Position numbers and translations under genes: made by a program. From assembly GCA_003283875.1 (NCBI GenBank), contig QBXD01000006.1, positions 1-51,238 on the forward strand: a DNA stretch of 51,238 nt, read 5' to 3'. Shown piece by piece: positions 33,524-42,128 of the stretch (position 1 is the stretch's first letter; each line of letters starts with the position of its first letter). Under the pieces are notes generated by a model. It made no database searches, was not told the origin of the DNA, and was given only the letters and a program-made list of their open reading frames with translations. The DNA comes from SAR116 cluster bacterium AG-321-A13. GTDB taxonomy: Bacteria > Pseudomonadota > Alphaproteobacteria > Puniceispirillales > Marisalimonadaceae.

Positions 33524-33805
33524 TTAATCTGTAACGTCCATAACATTAGGCATTTCTTTTATGTCATTATGAAACATGTCTGCCATTTCACCTAAGGTAT
33601 CTGTGATAGCTTCAGGAGAGTTCGCCTTCCACCAACAAAACATAACCATATCATTTTTTTCATTATTCCAGTTCATTTGGAAGTTTGCATTTTCATTTTT
33701 CATGTTCTTACGTATGTCGTCTGCCGTCATATCTTTTGTGGCCTCGAAATACTGTTCTCTCATTTCTTCTGACTTAAATGTGTGTGCTACCATGTAATCT
33801 TTCAT
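33524..33805 (-). CDS. Small alpha/beta protein paired with the next gene
   Basis: The 93-aa acidic, Met-rich protein starts MKDYMVAHTFKSEEMREQYF and contains MVMFCWWKANSPEAI, a strand-helix pattern like that of the 85-aa protein downstream. The family is not recognised with certainty. It is the first gene of a probable two-gene unit. The 239 bp upstream, up to the SDR gene, are AT-rich and hold nothing recognisable. Confidence 0.6.
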   Translation of the reverse strand: MKDYMVAHTFKSEEMREQYFEATKDMTADDIRKNMKNENANFQMNWNNEKNDMVMFCWWKANSPEAITDTLGEMADMFHNDIKEMPNVMDVTD

Positions 33806-34044
33806 TATCTTCGCTCCATTTATATTTTTTTGTTATAGATTAATTAATTTGATAGAAATATCTTGCTTTTATGAATTTTCATCTGCAAAACAAATAAAAC
33901 ATCACACATAATAAGAATATTGTCATTATCAATTTGAAACTATTTCTTAGTATGAATTTTCACAAACCTTTTTAAAACCAATATTCTTCAAGTTTATTTT
34001 TGTATAGAATTGATCTGCAATATTTGAAATGAAATTTTGGGCAC

Positions 34045-34842
34045 TTACCCCCTTGGCTTTGCCGACAACGAACATCCGCCATCTACAACCATGAGATGTC
34101 CAGTTATATATCTTGCCCAATTAGATGATAAATAAACAACTGCCTTGCCAATATCCCAACCATCTCCTTCTACTTGGATTAGAGAAGCGTTTTGTCTTTG
34201 AGAACGATGTTTATCTGTCATGCCGGAAGTGTATACCATTGGTGTATAAACTGGTCCAGGAAGAATGCAGTTAACTCTTATTCCGTTTGCACCATGATCA
34301 ACAGCCATTGCTTGACTAAGTGAGAGAACTGCACCCTTAGAGGCAGAGTAGGAGGTTAGACCTTTAGGTCTAGTAGCAGAAATGGAAGAAATATTAACAA
34401 TTGATCCACCTTCACCAGTATTTATCATTGCTGGAATAGCATACTTTGACATAAGAAACATTGGTTTTAAATTAACTTTCATAATCTTATCCCAATCTTC
34501 TTCTAATTCATCCACCACTGATAATTTGCTTGCAATTCCAATGTTATTATCAAGAATATCTAACCTTCCCCAGCTATTCAAAGCTAAGTCAACAACCTTT
34601 TTACATTGATCAGACTTTGTTAAATCTCCGCCTACTCCTATAGCCTCTCCTCCTCTATCTTTAATCATTTGAACAGTATTATTTGCAAGCTCTTCATTCC
34701 TGTCAGCAACAATTACCTTTGCACCAGCTTCTGCGAGCAATATAGAAGCCGCTCTTCCATTTCCAATGTCTTTACTGAAGGCACCTCCTCCAGCAACTAT
34801 TGCCACTTTATTTTTTATGCCAAAATCGAGTGTACCATGCAT
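34045..34842 (-). CDS. Short-chain dehydrogenase/reductase
   Basis: The 265-aa SDR has a glycine-rich cofactor loop (GGGAFSKDIGNGRA, longer than the usual TGxxxGIG), a DNNIGIAS strand where NNAG is usual, and the catalytic Ser at 152/153, Tyr165 and Lys169 (YSASK). It oxidises or reduces an alcohol/ketone of unknown identity. It stands alone, with an ATG start and an AAGGAG-like upstream element. Confidence 0.9.
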   Translation of the reverse strand: MHGTLDFGIKNKVAIVAGGGAFSKDIGNGRAASILLAEAGAKVIVADRNEELANNTVQMIKDRGGEAIGVGGDLTKSDQCKKVVDLALNSWGRLDILDNNIGIASKLSVVDELEEDWDKIMKVNLKPMFLMSKYAIPAMINTGEGGSIVNISSISATRPKGLTSYSASKGAVLSLSQAMAVDHGANGIRVNCILPGPVYTPMVYTSGMTDKHRSQRQNASLIQVEGDGWDIGKAVVYLSSNWARYITGHLMVVDGGCSLSAKPRG

Positions 34843-34940
34843 TTATTATGTTCTCCTTAGTATCAATTAAATCTTTTTTAGAACTATTCATTTCCATAAA
34901 TTATACATATTGATTCAGTTTTAATGCTTATGGACTTAGG

Positions 34941-35135
34941 TCAAAGTTTATTTCGGTATGTATAGATCATATCATTTCCAATTTTTTCTAATATATCAAA
35001 ATGTTTAAAATCATCTAGAGTCCATATGGCTGCCATTACATCTGGAGAACCCATTGATCTAGTTATTTCTAACTCACTTCCAGGCAATCTATCTATATAG
35101 CTAGGCCATTGTTGTTTTAATACCATAATAAACAT
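34941..35135 (-). CDS. Short protein, possibly the remnant of a longer gene
   Basis: The 64-aa frame from ATG 35135 encodes SYIDRLPGSELEITRSMGSP and WTLDDFKHFDILEKIGNDM. The same frame stays open for 25 more codons upstream of the ATG to a TAG, with coding-like composition but no ATG, GTG or TTG start there. Either a shorter protein is made from the ATG, or the gene is 5'-truncated. I recognise no family. Confidence 0.4.
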   Translation of the reverse strand: MFIMVLKQQWPSYIDRLPGSELEITRSMGSPDVMAAIWTLDDFKHFDILEKIGNDMIYTYRNKL

Positions 35136-35417
35136 CTCACGGTCTTCTTTAGATGAAAATGTATTAGTTATTACTCTTCTAAAACGTTGCTTTGGCTCGT
35201 AATTTTTCTAACTCATTACTTATCCTGACTTATACTTAATAAATTATAATATCATAAAAATACTAATAACTATTTGCCGTATTTTTAAGTTTTTTTTTAT
35301 ATTTTTTGAATTTTAGGAATATGAATTATTTGAATTTTAAATGTTTTTAACTAATATTTGATATTATTAATATTATTTGATCTATGTGTTTTCATACAAC
35401 GAAGGAGAATTAAAAAT

Positions 35418-35900
35418 ATGAACATAATATCTAGGAGTTTTAATCCAGAATTAGTAGAATGGAGAAATGTAACAGACCCCGACTGCAAAGAATTCAAAGT
35501 TGATTTCGATTATAGTCTTCTTGGTTATGATATAAAATCAGGACGTCTGGATATGCTTTTGAGATATGCAAGTTTAAGTCACTGCCGAAGACACAGGCAT
35601 GTTGCGTCAACCTTGACAATGGTTTTAGAAGGTGAACAACACCTTACAGAATGGCAACATGATGGATCTAAAAAATCTATTTCCAGAAAAAAAGGCGATT
35701 ATGCACTTGCTAGTGCAGACGCTCTTCCACATGATGAAAGAGGTGGAGAAAATGGAGGGACTGTTCTTCTCTCTATGCATGCACCAGACGGAATTTTATT
35801 TGAATATTTTGATGAAAATATGGAAAATGGATGGACATTATCTATAGATGAATATGTAGATAACTGGGAAAAAGGATTAATATATGGTCAAAGGAAATAA
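35418..35900 (+). CDS. Cupin-domain protein
   Basis: The start is ATG 35418 (160 aa), chosen for AAGGAGAA about 8 nt upstream; an in-frame TTG at 35358 has no such site. The core has the cupin pattern SLSHCRRHRHVASTLTMVLE, GEQHLTEWQ and KKGDYALASADALPHD, with clustered His residues that may bind a metal. It resembles small RmlC-like/ChrR-type cupins used as dioxygenases or isomerases. No reaction can be assigned. It stands in the plus-strand unit with the exported protein that follows. Confidence 0.8.
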   Translation: MNIISRSFNPELVEWRNVTDPDCKEFKVDFDYSLLGYDIKSGRLDMLLRYASLSHCRRHRHVASTLTMVLEGEQHLTEWQHDGSKKSISRKKGDYALASADALPHDERGGENGGTVLLSMHAPDGILFEYFDENMENGWTLSIDEYVDNWEKGLIYGQRK

Positions 35901-35917
35901 ATAATTATAATAATTCA

Positions 35918-36475
35918 ATGTTCCATATTTTATATTTAATAATATTTTTAACATTTTCATTTAACTCATTTGCTCAACAAAATGACGTTGACATAAAAAA
36001 TTATTGTTTAGATAGAACATGTACTAATCCAATAAAAGAGTTAAAAATTTCGAATTTTTACTTCAAAACTAGGAATTGTGAAACTAAAGACTATAGAAAA
36101 TGTTTGGTCTGGTTTGGAACTAAAAAAAATTCTAAAAGGATTAGCTGGGTAAAATACTATAGAATTATAAACGGCCCTATTCCAAACAAACCAAGTTGCT
36201 TGTGGGGCAAACCAATATGGTTTCAAGATTTGCCTTTTCCAAGGAGACAAAAAAACTTAAACTACCTAAAAATCTTTAAAAACTTAAACTATCAACATCG
36301 AGAAAAAATGTATTTTCATCGCTCTCCTGTTGCGACTTTTAACTATTTTTCTTCTTCAGATAAATCCATAGGAATTTTGGTTCATAGCAAAAACTTCAAA
36401 GGCATTGAAAAAAATAAAATATTTATCTTTAATACCGAAAACGACGATATGAAAATAATTGAACCCATCTGTTAA
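35918..36475 (+). CDS. Exported protein of unknown function
   Basis: The 185-aa protein has a signal peptide (hydrophobic residues 3-16, likely cut after SFAQQ). The basic mature part has six cysteines, for example in DIKNYCLDRTC and NCETKDYRKC. It follows the cupin gene with a 17-nt gap. I do not recognise the family; periplasmic or outer-membrane location is inferred from the signal peptide. Confidence 0.6.
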   Translation: MFHILYLIIFLTFSFNSFAQQNDVDIKNYCLDRTCTNPIKELKISNFYFKTRNCETKDYRKCLVWFGTKKNSKRISWVKYYRIINGPIPNKPSCLWGKPIWFQDLPFPRRQKNLNYLKIFKNLNYQHREKMYFHRSPVATFNYFSSSDKSIGILVHSKNFKGIEKNKIFIFNTENDDMKIIEPIC

Positions 36476-36506
36476 AAGTAAAGTTATAAACTTATATGAA
36501 AAAAAT

Positions 36507-37208
36507 TTATCTTGCTAACTTTATAAATATATCCCCCATTCCAGAACTTAATTCACTTATAGGAGTACTATTTCTAATGGGGCATAGTCTACCAGTTAAC
36601 TTATTAGAATAGATTTTTCTTAAATCTGAAGGTTGACAATATTTAGCATCATACAATAAACCAATTATCAATTTATCGTTTATTGTTGAAACTTGTTTCT
36701 TATCTAAAATATTTCCGTCGCAGAAATAACTCCTATTAACTTTTTTTGGAAAATCTTTTTTCGTGCAAGGATTATCTATTATTAAGGCATACAAATCTTT
36801 TGAACCATCTTGAAATTTTTTCTTAATTTTTTTGACTTTTGCGTATTTAATTAAATCACAAACACAAGGCCAACAGCATTTGTAATAATATCCACAAATA
36901 TTTTTTTTGGTTTCATCTTCTTTTATGTTTATAAATTCAGGTTTTGAACCTGGACTGATTAAAGATCCAGATACAGCACAATATAATTTATTGTATTCTT
37001 GAAACTCTTCAAAATTTGTATATTTGTCAGAAATATATTTAAAAAATTTTGGTCCTGCAGCATTTCTATTTCCATCTGGAAATATTATACGCCAGTCCTT
37101 GGTCAGATTATTGTAGTATTTATCTTTATTATCTTTAGATTGTACAACACTAAAATTTGAAAATATTAGCGTCAAAATAAGGAATAAGATGATTTTTAAG
37201 TTAAACAT
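36507..37208 (-). CDS. Exported cysteine-rich protein of unknown function
   Basis: The 233-aa protein has a signal peptide and a mature part with ten or more cysteines, notably CGYYYKCCWPCVCD around residue 105. This CxxxCC-x2-C-x-C cluster could bind a metal or form disulfides. It lies 4 nt downstream of the FG-GAP/ASPIC protein on the same strand, so co-expression is very likely. I recognise no family. Confidence 0.6.
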   Translation of the reverse strand: MFNLKIILFLILTLIFSNFSVVQSKDNKDKYYNNLTKDWRIIFPDGNRNAAGPKFFKYISDKYTNFEEFQEYNKLYCAVSGSLISPGSKPEFINIKEDETKKNICGYYYKCCWPCVCDLIKYAKVKKIKKKFQDGSKDLYALIIDNPCTKKDFPKKVNRSYFCDGNILDKKQVSTINDKLIIGLLYDAKYCQPSDLRKIYSNKLTGRLCPIRNSTPISELSSGMGDIFIKLAR

Positions 37209-37212
37209 TATA

Positions 37213-38631
37213 TTAAATATCTTTTTTAAAAATATAAGTTTTGTTTAACTTATCTATTTTAAAATTGTTTGAAGATCCATCGGTCCATTTTATGGTAACA
37301 CTCTCAACTTTTTCGTTTATCCTTAGACCATAATGAGCGATAGGTTCCATTTGGCAAAGATATCCAGATCCAGCATCAATTGTTTTAGCATGTTTCCTAA
37401 AATTGGTATTTAGTATTACAGTTGATCCCCTAGCAGGGGCATTGTAAATAGTCTTTGGAAAAATTCTTAAATATCTAAAAGGTCTCTTAACATTTGCCTT
37501 ATATAACGAAAGTGGTTGCAAACCAGATTCGCCGTGCGATATTAATAATTCTAAAATTCCATCATTATCTATATCAGCAACAGCAGCACCTGTTCCCAAT
37601 CCATTCTTTTCTAATCCAACATTTAAGTCAATTTGATTTAATTCTCCATCATTAGAAATCTTAAAAAGTTTATTGGCCTCTCCAATATTATTTATAAAAA
37701 TTTCGTCATAGCCATCATTATCAAAATCTGCTGAAATAACAGTTCTGACTCTTGATGGTATTTTAAATGCTGAAGTCGCAACATCTTTAAATTTTTTGTC
37801 CCCTTTTAAAAATATTCTATGTTCACCTTCCCAGTTACCCGTTACAATATCGAGTTCTCCTCTATATAGAAAATCTGTAAGAGTTGTACCACGACCATTT
37901 TCAAATACATCTTCAACACCAAGATTTTCAGCAAAGTCTTTAAATATTCCGTCTTCATTAAAATATAAAAAATTAGGACCTCTTTCATTTGCAGCAAATA
38001 TATCCATCCGATTTCCTAAAATATGTCCAGAAACAGCGGCTCTTCCACCAGTAATTTTATCAATATTTAAGGTTGGAGCTTTATCAATTATTTGGTTGTT
38101 TATTAGTTCATAAAATCGAGTTGGACCACCATAATTAGCCACATAAAAACCATAGGTACCCACACCATTTCTGTCGACACATACAACTGATCTTCCTGCT
38201 GTTAGATTTAGAGATTTTAAATTTTTTTCAATTTCAAATAAGTCAATTATCTTCGTTTGACTGTCAAGAAGGCGGTCTGAATACTGTTTTCTTCCGCTAT
38301 ACGTATCTGTGTTAAGAAAGTATAATTCCTCAAAACCATCATTATCAATATCGCACGCGGCAACACCAATAGTTGACCTTATATTGTCTGAAAAAACTTC
38401 TTCATTAATTAAGTTTTCTAAATAACCTTTTTTATAAGAAAGTGCTAAATTAGGATGCCTAAAACCTGTAACAATGAATTCAAATTGACCGTCTTTATTA
38501 AAATCCGTTACCGAAATACCATAACTTAATCTTTCTTTATTGTTTTTGATTATGCCTGAAATATCTTGAAAAAATTCTGCAAAGGCCATTTTGGTAACTA
38601 GAAAAAATGTAAAATATATAAATAATTTCAT
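37213..38631 (-). CDS. FG-GAP/VCBS repeat protein with a UnbV/ASPIC domain
   Basis: The 472-aa protein has a signal peptide and a series of calcium-binding-like beta-propeller repeats (DFNKDGQFEFIVTG, DIDNDGFEELYFLN, DFDNDGYDEIFINN, DIDNDGILELLISH). A C-terminal UnbV/ASPIC domain follows (ARGSTVILN, SGYLCQMEPIAHYGL, VTIKWTDGSSN). Members of the CRTAC1-like family are secreted or surface proteins; their ligands are usually unknown. It is directly followed by the cysteine-rich exported protein. Confidence 0.88.
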   Translation of the reverse strand: MKLFIYFTFFLVTKMAFAEFFQDISGIIKNNKERLSYGISVTDFNKDGQFEFIVTGFRHPNLALSYKKGYLENLINEEVFSDNIRSTIGVAACDIDNDGFEELYFLNTDTYSGRKQYSDRLLDSQTKIIDLFEIEKNLKSLNLTAGRSVVCVDRNGVGTYGFYVANYGGPTRFYELINNQIIDKAPTLNIDKITGGRAAVSGHILGNRMDIFAANERGPNFLYFNEDGIFKDFAENLGVEDVFENGRGTTLTDFLYRGELDIVTGNWEGEHRIFLKGDKKFKDVATSAFKIPSRVRTVISADFDNDGYDEIFINNIGEANKLFKISNDGELNQIDLNVGLEKNGLGTGAAVADIDNDGILELLISHGESGLQPLSLYKANVKRPFRYLRIFPKTIYNAPARGSTVILNTNFRKHAKTIDAGSGYLCQMEPIAHYGLRINEKVESVTIKWTDGSSNNFKIDKLNKTYIFKKDI

Positions 38632-38692
38632 TTAATATACATAACATAGTAAATGATGTTTTTTAAATTTCTTTAACAAATATTAATTAATA

Positions 38693-39079
38693 TCATAAAA
38701 CTTCAACAATATTACTAATTGATAGGATTAGAATACATAAAAAAGTTAGTAAAGTTCCACCAACTCTAAGAAATGGACTATACTTCATAAAACCAAAGGC
38801 AACGCCATGCATCAATCTAGCAATCATAAAAAGAGTGGATGTCATATATAACATATGGGGATGGGCACCATTATACTCCGCAATGAAAAGTAGAATTAGA
38901 AAAATTGGCGCATATTCAATTAAATTACCCTGAGCTCTGATCGCTCTTTGTAAGGCCTCTTCACCAAAATTATTGAATGAGAAGAGTTTTAAAAAAGAAA
39001 CGCCTCTTAGTGCTATTACCCTAGCGGATAATATCAAAAGCCATATAGCAATTATTGATGTTAATAATGTTGATATCAT
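38693..39079 (-). CDS. MAPEG family membrane protein
   Basis: The 128-aa protein has four hydrophobic segments and the MAPEG motif RAIRAQGNLIEYAPIFLILL, characteristic of the bacterial glutathione-transferase-like membrane family. The activity in bacteria is mostly untested. It is divergent from the isomerase gene at 39203. Confidence 0.86.
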   Translation of the reverse strand: MISTLLTSIIAIWLLILSARVIALRGVSFLKLFSFNNFGEEALQRAIRAQGNLIEYAPIFLILLFIAEYNGAHPHMLYMTSTLFMIARLMHGVAFGFMKYSPFLRVGGTLLTFLCILILSISNIVEVL

Positions 39080-39202
39080 TTTATTTTACTTTCTAAACTT
39101 ATTTTTAATTATTCTGTGACGATAAAGAAAATAGATATATACTTAAAACAAAATAATATAATAAAAACAACTTTATTTTTGACTTGATAAAAGGTTTTAA
39201 AC

Positions 39203-39828
39203 ATGAGCAAAAGAATTGAATACTACTTCGACTGTAGTAGCCCATGGACTTATTTGGCATTTAAGAGGATCACAGATCTCTATAAAAAAAAGATTTTGAA
39301 TTAATTTGGAAACCTATTTTAGTTGGTGGAATCTTTAACACCACAAATCCGAGTGTTTATAAGGCTAGAAACAATCCCAATCTGGTTAAAGAAAAATTAA
39401 CCTATTATTTTAAAGATTTAAAAGATTGGGCTGACGCAAGAAAAATTGTTATTAATCACGATGGTTTTGGACCACTTAATTCACCCAAGGTATTTCCTGT
39501 TAATAGTGTCAAGGCTATGAGAGGCTCATTTATGTTTATAGATGAAGGGGGCATTGAAAATTATTTGAATTCAATATTTTATGCTTATTGGACCGATGGA
39601 TTAGACATTTCCCTAGAAGTAAATTTAATAAATATTGTTGAAAACTTAAATGTAGATACAAATAAATTTTTAAACTTTATACAACTACAAGATACTAAGG
39701 ACAGATTAAAAAATAATACCCAAGAACTTATAGATAAGGGTGGTTTTGGCTCTCCTACTTTCTTTATAAACGAAAAAGATATGTATTTTGGTCAAGATAG
39801 AATTTCTCGAATTGAAATGCTATTATAA
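39203..39828 (+). pseudogene. 2-hydroxychromene-2-carboxylate isomerase (DsbA family), frameshifted at A8
   Basis: The gene starts MSKRIEYYFDCSSPWTYLAF, the usual N-terminus of HCCA isomerase/DsbA-like proteins, but after YKKK the frame ends at a TAA. From 39292 the next frame continues the same protein (DFELIWKPILVGG, GPLNSPKVFPVNSVKAMRG, GGFGSPTFFINE) to 39828. The break lies at a run of eight A residues (39284-39291); nine A residues would restore a 208-aa protein. It is a pseudogene, a sequencing or assembly error, or a slippage-rescued gene. The reaction concerned would be cis-trans isomerisation in polycyclic-aromatic catabolism. Confidence 0.85.
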
Positions 39829-39895
39829 TTATTAAAAATTTTAAAATAGCTAATTTATTTATTTAAATTATTAAAAAACTAAATATTATTATTTT

Positions 39896-40891
39896 ATGTC
39901 TCAAAATAAAAAAATATGTGTGGTCGGTGCAAGTGGCCTAGTTGGGTCAAGTATTGTTAGACTTGCTCTTGAAAAAGGTTATTTTGTAAATGGTACTTTA
40001 AGAGACAAATCAGATATATTTAAAGTTAAGTATCTAAGTAAACTTAAAAATTCCCACAATCTATATTTATTTGACGCAAATATGGATAACGAAAAAGACT
40101 TTATAAACCCTCTGCAAGATACTGACGCAGTGTTTATTGCTTGTTTAACTCCAACATATAAAGGTAAAGACGGTACACCAGCCAAAGAAATGGATGATGA
40201 AAGAGGTTACAAGGAAATCATAAACCCAACAGTTGATGGATGTCTAAACATTATTAAGACAGCCAAATACCATAATATTAAAAATGTTGTAATATGCTCC
40301 TCAACATCTAGTACAAATCCTCTACCACCAGTAAAGTTTAAGAATGAAATTGATCACTGGTCTGATGAAAAAGAACAATGCAGATCAAAAAAATATACTT
40401 CTGCAACCAAAACGGTTATGGAAAAGGCTGCAATTAAATATTGCGAAGAAAATGATATTAGACTGTCAATTATTTTACCAACTGGCTTGTACGGTGACCC
40501 AGTTTTACCAAGTCACCTTAATCATAATCCCTTTATATGGCTAAAGAGGGTTATAGAAGGTGGAAATCCGAGACATGAAAAAATACCTAACGATACTACT
40601 TCGATGATACATTTAAGAGATTTAGCAAAAATTTTTTTAGCTGTATACGAAAATCCAAACGCATCCGGGCGATATTTTGGTGTTTACAAAAGCCTTCATT
40701 GGTATGATATTTATAATGAATGTAGGAAATTAATTCCAAACATGAATATGCCAATAACATTCTCAGATACACCAGTTGAACCTACAGGATTTGATTTCAC
40801 TAGAAGGGACAGTCTTAAAGTTCATATTAGAGATTTTTCAACAATATTAAAAGAAACTATAAATTGGCTTAAAACCAAACCCTTTGAATAA
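39896..40891 (+). CDS. Extended SDR (dihydroflavonol-reductase-like) NAD(P)-dependent protein
   Basis: The 331-aa protein opens CVVGASGLVGSSIVRLALEK with the NAD(P) motif and has the Ser/Tyr/Lys region ICSSTSSTNPLPP, then KKYTSATKTVMEKAA. The sequence SIILPTGLYGDPVLPSH is typical of the reductase/epimerase subgroup. It reduces a carbonyl or CoA-linked substrate of unknown identity. The gene lies just after the frameshifted isomerase on the same strand; an imperfect AT-rich hairpin follows its stop. Confidence 0.88.
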   Translation: MSQNKKICVVGASGLVGSSIVRLALEKGYFVNGTLRDKSDIFKVKYLSKLKNSHNLYLFDANMDNEKDFINPLQDTDAVFIACLTPTYKGKDGTPAKEMDDERGYKEIINPTVDGCLNIIKTAKYHNIKNVVICSSTSSTNPLPPVKFKNEIDHWSDEKEQCRSKKYTSATKTVMEKAAIKYCEENDIRLSIILPTGLYGDPVLPSHLNHNPFIWLKRVIEGGNPRHEKIPNDTTSMIHLRDLAKIFLAVYENPNASGRYFGVYKSLHWYDIYNECRKLIPNMNMPITFSDTPVEPTGFDFTRRDSLKVHIRDFSTILKETINWLKTKPFE

Positions 40892-41010
40892 GTAATAAAG
40901 AATAAATAGATCAGGACTTATTTTCTTTATTTAAACTTTTTTTGTTAACAAAATTATTGTTGGTAAGTAACTAATAAGTTTTTTATAAATAACAAGACAG
41001 AGTTTGTATT

Positions 41011-41616
41011 ATGGATAATTTTAAAAATAGAAATTTTTTCCACGAAGGCATGAGAGAATTTCAAGAACTTTTTGACGGCGTTAGGACAGCTAACGCAATT
41101 GAAAAGCATCGAAAACATTACGAATTTTGGGATGATGAAATAGACTTAATTCGTAAATCAAAATTTTTCTTTATTGCCAGCTCATGGAATGGATATATCG
41201 ATTGCAATATAAAATCTGGAGATCCCGGATTTGTTAAAATAGTAAAAGATGGAGTGATTGAGTATCCTGAATATGACGGTAATTCGATGTATAGAACTGC
41301 AGGAAATATAGTTAAAAATGCAAATGTTGCTCTTCTTTTTGTAAACTTTGATGGAAAGAGTCGAAGAATAAGAATAAATGGGCATGCAAGCATTCACTGG
41401 GATAATAATTCCTTGAAAAGACATTTTGGTGCAAAGTTTATTGTAAGAATAAAATGCGAGATTTATCCAAATTGCCCTCGTTATATCCCAAATCTTAAGA
41501 ATGATAAGCTGTCAGTATATACCCCTCGAAAAGAAGAAGGAACACCTCCTGCTCCGGAGTGGAAAGAGAGAGATTATATCAAAAATATTTTGCCTAAAGA
41601 TGACCCCCATAATTAA
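41011..41616 (+). CDS. Pyridoxamine 5'-phosphate oxidase-family flavoprotein
   Basis: The 201-aa split-barrel protein has KSKFFFIASSWNGYIDCNIK, PGFVKIVKDG, IEYPEYDGNSMYRTAGNIVK and NANVALLFVNFDG, matching the PPOX-like FMN-binding family. These reduce or oxidise diverse substrates using FMN. It is probably not the vitamin B6 enzyme. It is separate from the neighbours by about 120 bp upstream and 35 bp downstream. Confidence 0.85.
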   Translation: MDNFKNRNFFHEGMREFQELFDGVRTANAIEKHRKHYEFWDDEIDLIRKSKFFFIASSWNGYIDCNIKSGDPGFVKIVKDGVIEYPEYDGNSMYRTAGNIVKNANVALLFVNFDGKSRRIRINGHASIHWDNNSLKRHFGAKFIVRIKCEIYPNCPRYIPNLKNDKLSVYTPRKEEGTPPAPEWKERDYIKNILPKDDPHN

Positions 41617-41651
41617 TTAGAATTGAGATGTATTACAAATAGGTTTGATGT

Positions 41652-41879
41652 ATGGAACATGAAATGAAAGAAGGTCTCCCTAAAACGTGGGATAAGACAA
41701 AACGTTTTTATGAGATGTTATATCCTAATGGTAAAAAGGAAATATGGAAAGAGATAACAGCACGTGAGTGTTTAACAAAGTATGAAAATATGGATCCATA
41801 TGGCAACAGATTAAAATTAAGAGAAATAGTAGGCAAAGAATTACAATTAATAAAGTTAATGGATAGTACTCAGAAATGA
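41652..41879 (+). CDS. Small hypothetical protein
   Basis: The 75-aa basic protein (PKTWDKTKRFYEMLYPNGKK, ECLTKYENMDPYGNRLKLR) is charged, with no signal or membrane segment. I do not recognise it. It follows the PPOX gene at a 35-nt distance and may share its transcript. The 249 bp after it, before the ABC operon, hold the ABC promoter and ribosome site but nothing else evident. Confidence 0.5.
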   Translation: MEHEMKEGLPKTWDKTKRFYEMLYPNGKKEIWKEITARECLTKYENMDPYGNRLKLREIVGKELQLIKLMDSTQK

Positions 41880-42128
41880 GATAGTTAAAGACTCTTTATT
41901 TTTTATTTTAAATTAAGCAACTTCTACGAATAAAACTTCAAAAAATTAAAAATGTATAATTTTTAATCCCTTATATTTTTTTGATTGCTTTATAGGCAAA
42001 ATATTTTGATTTGTTATACTGTATTGACTCTATATTTAAGTTTCATAATCATGTTTTTCAGTTTTAGGTACTTATTGGGGAATATTGCCTAAATTTCAAC
42101 TTTATAAAATTTTATAGGAGGATTAACT

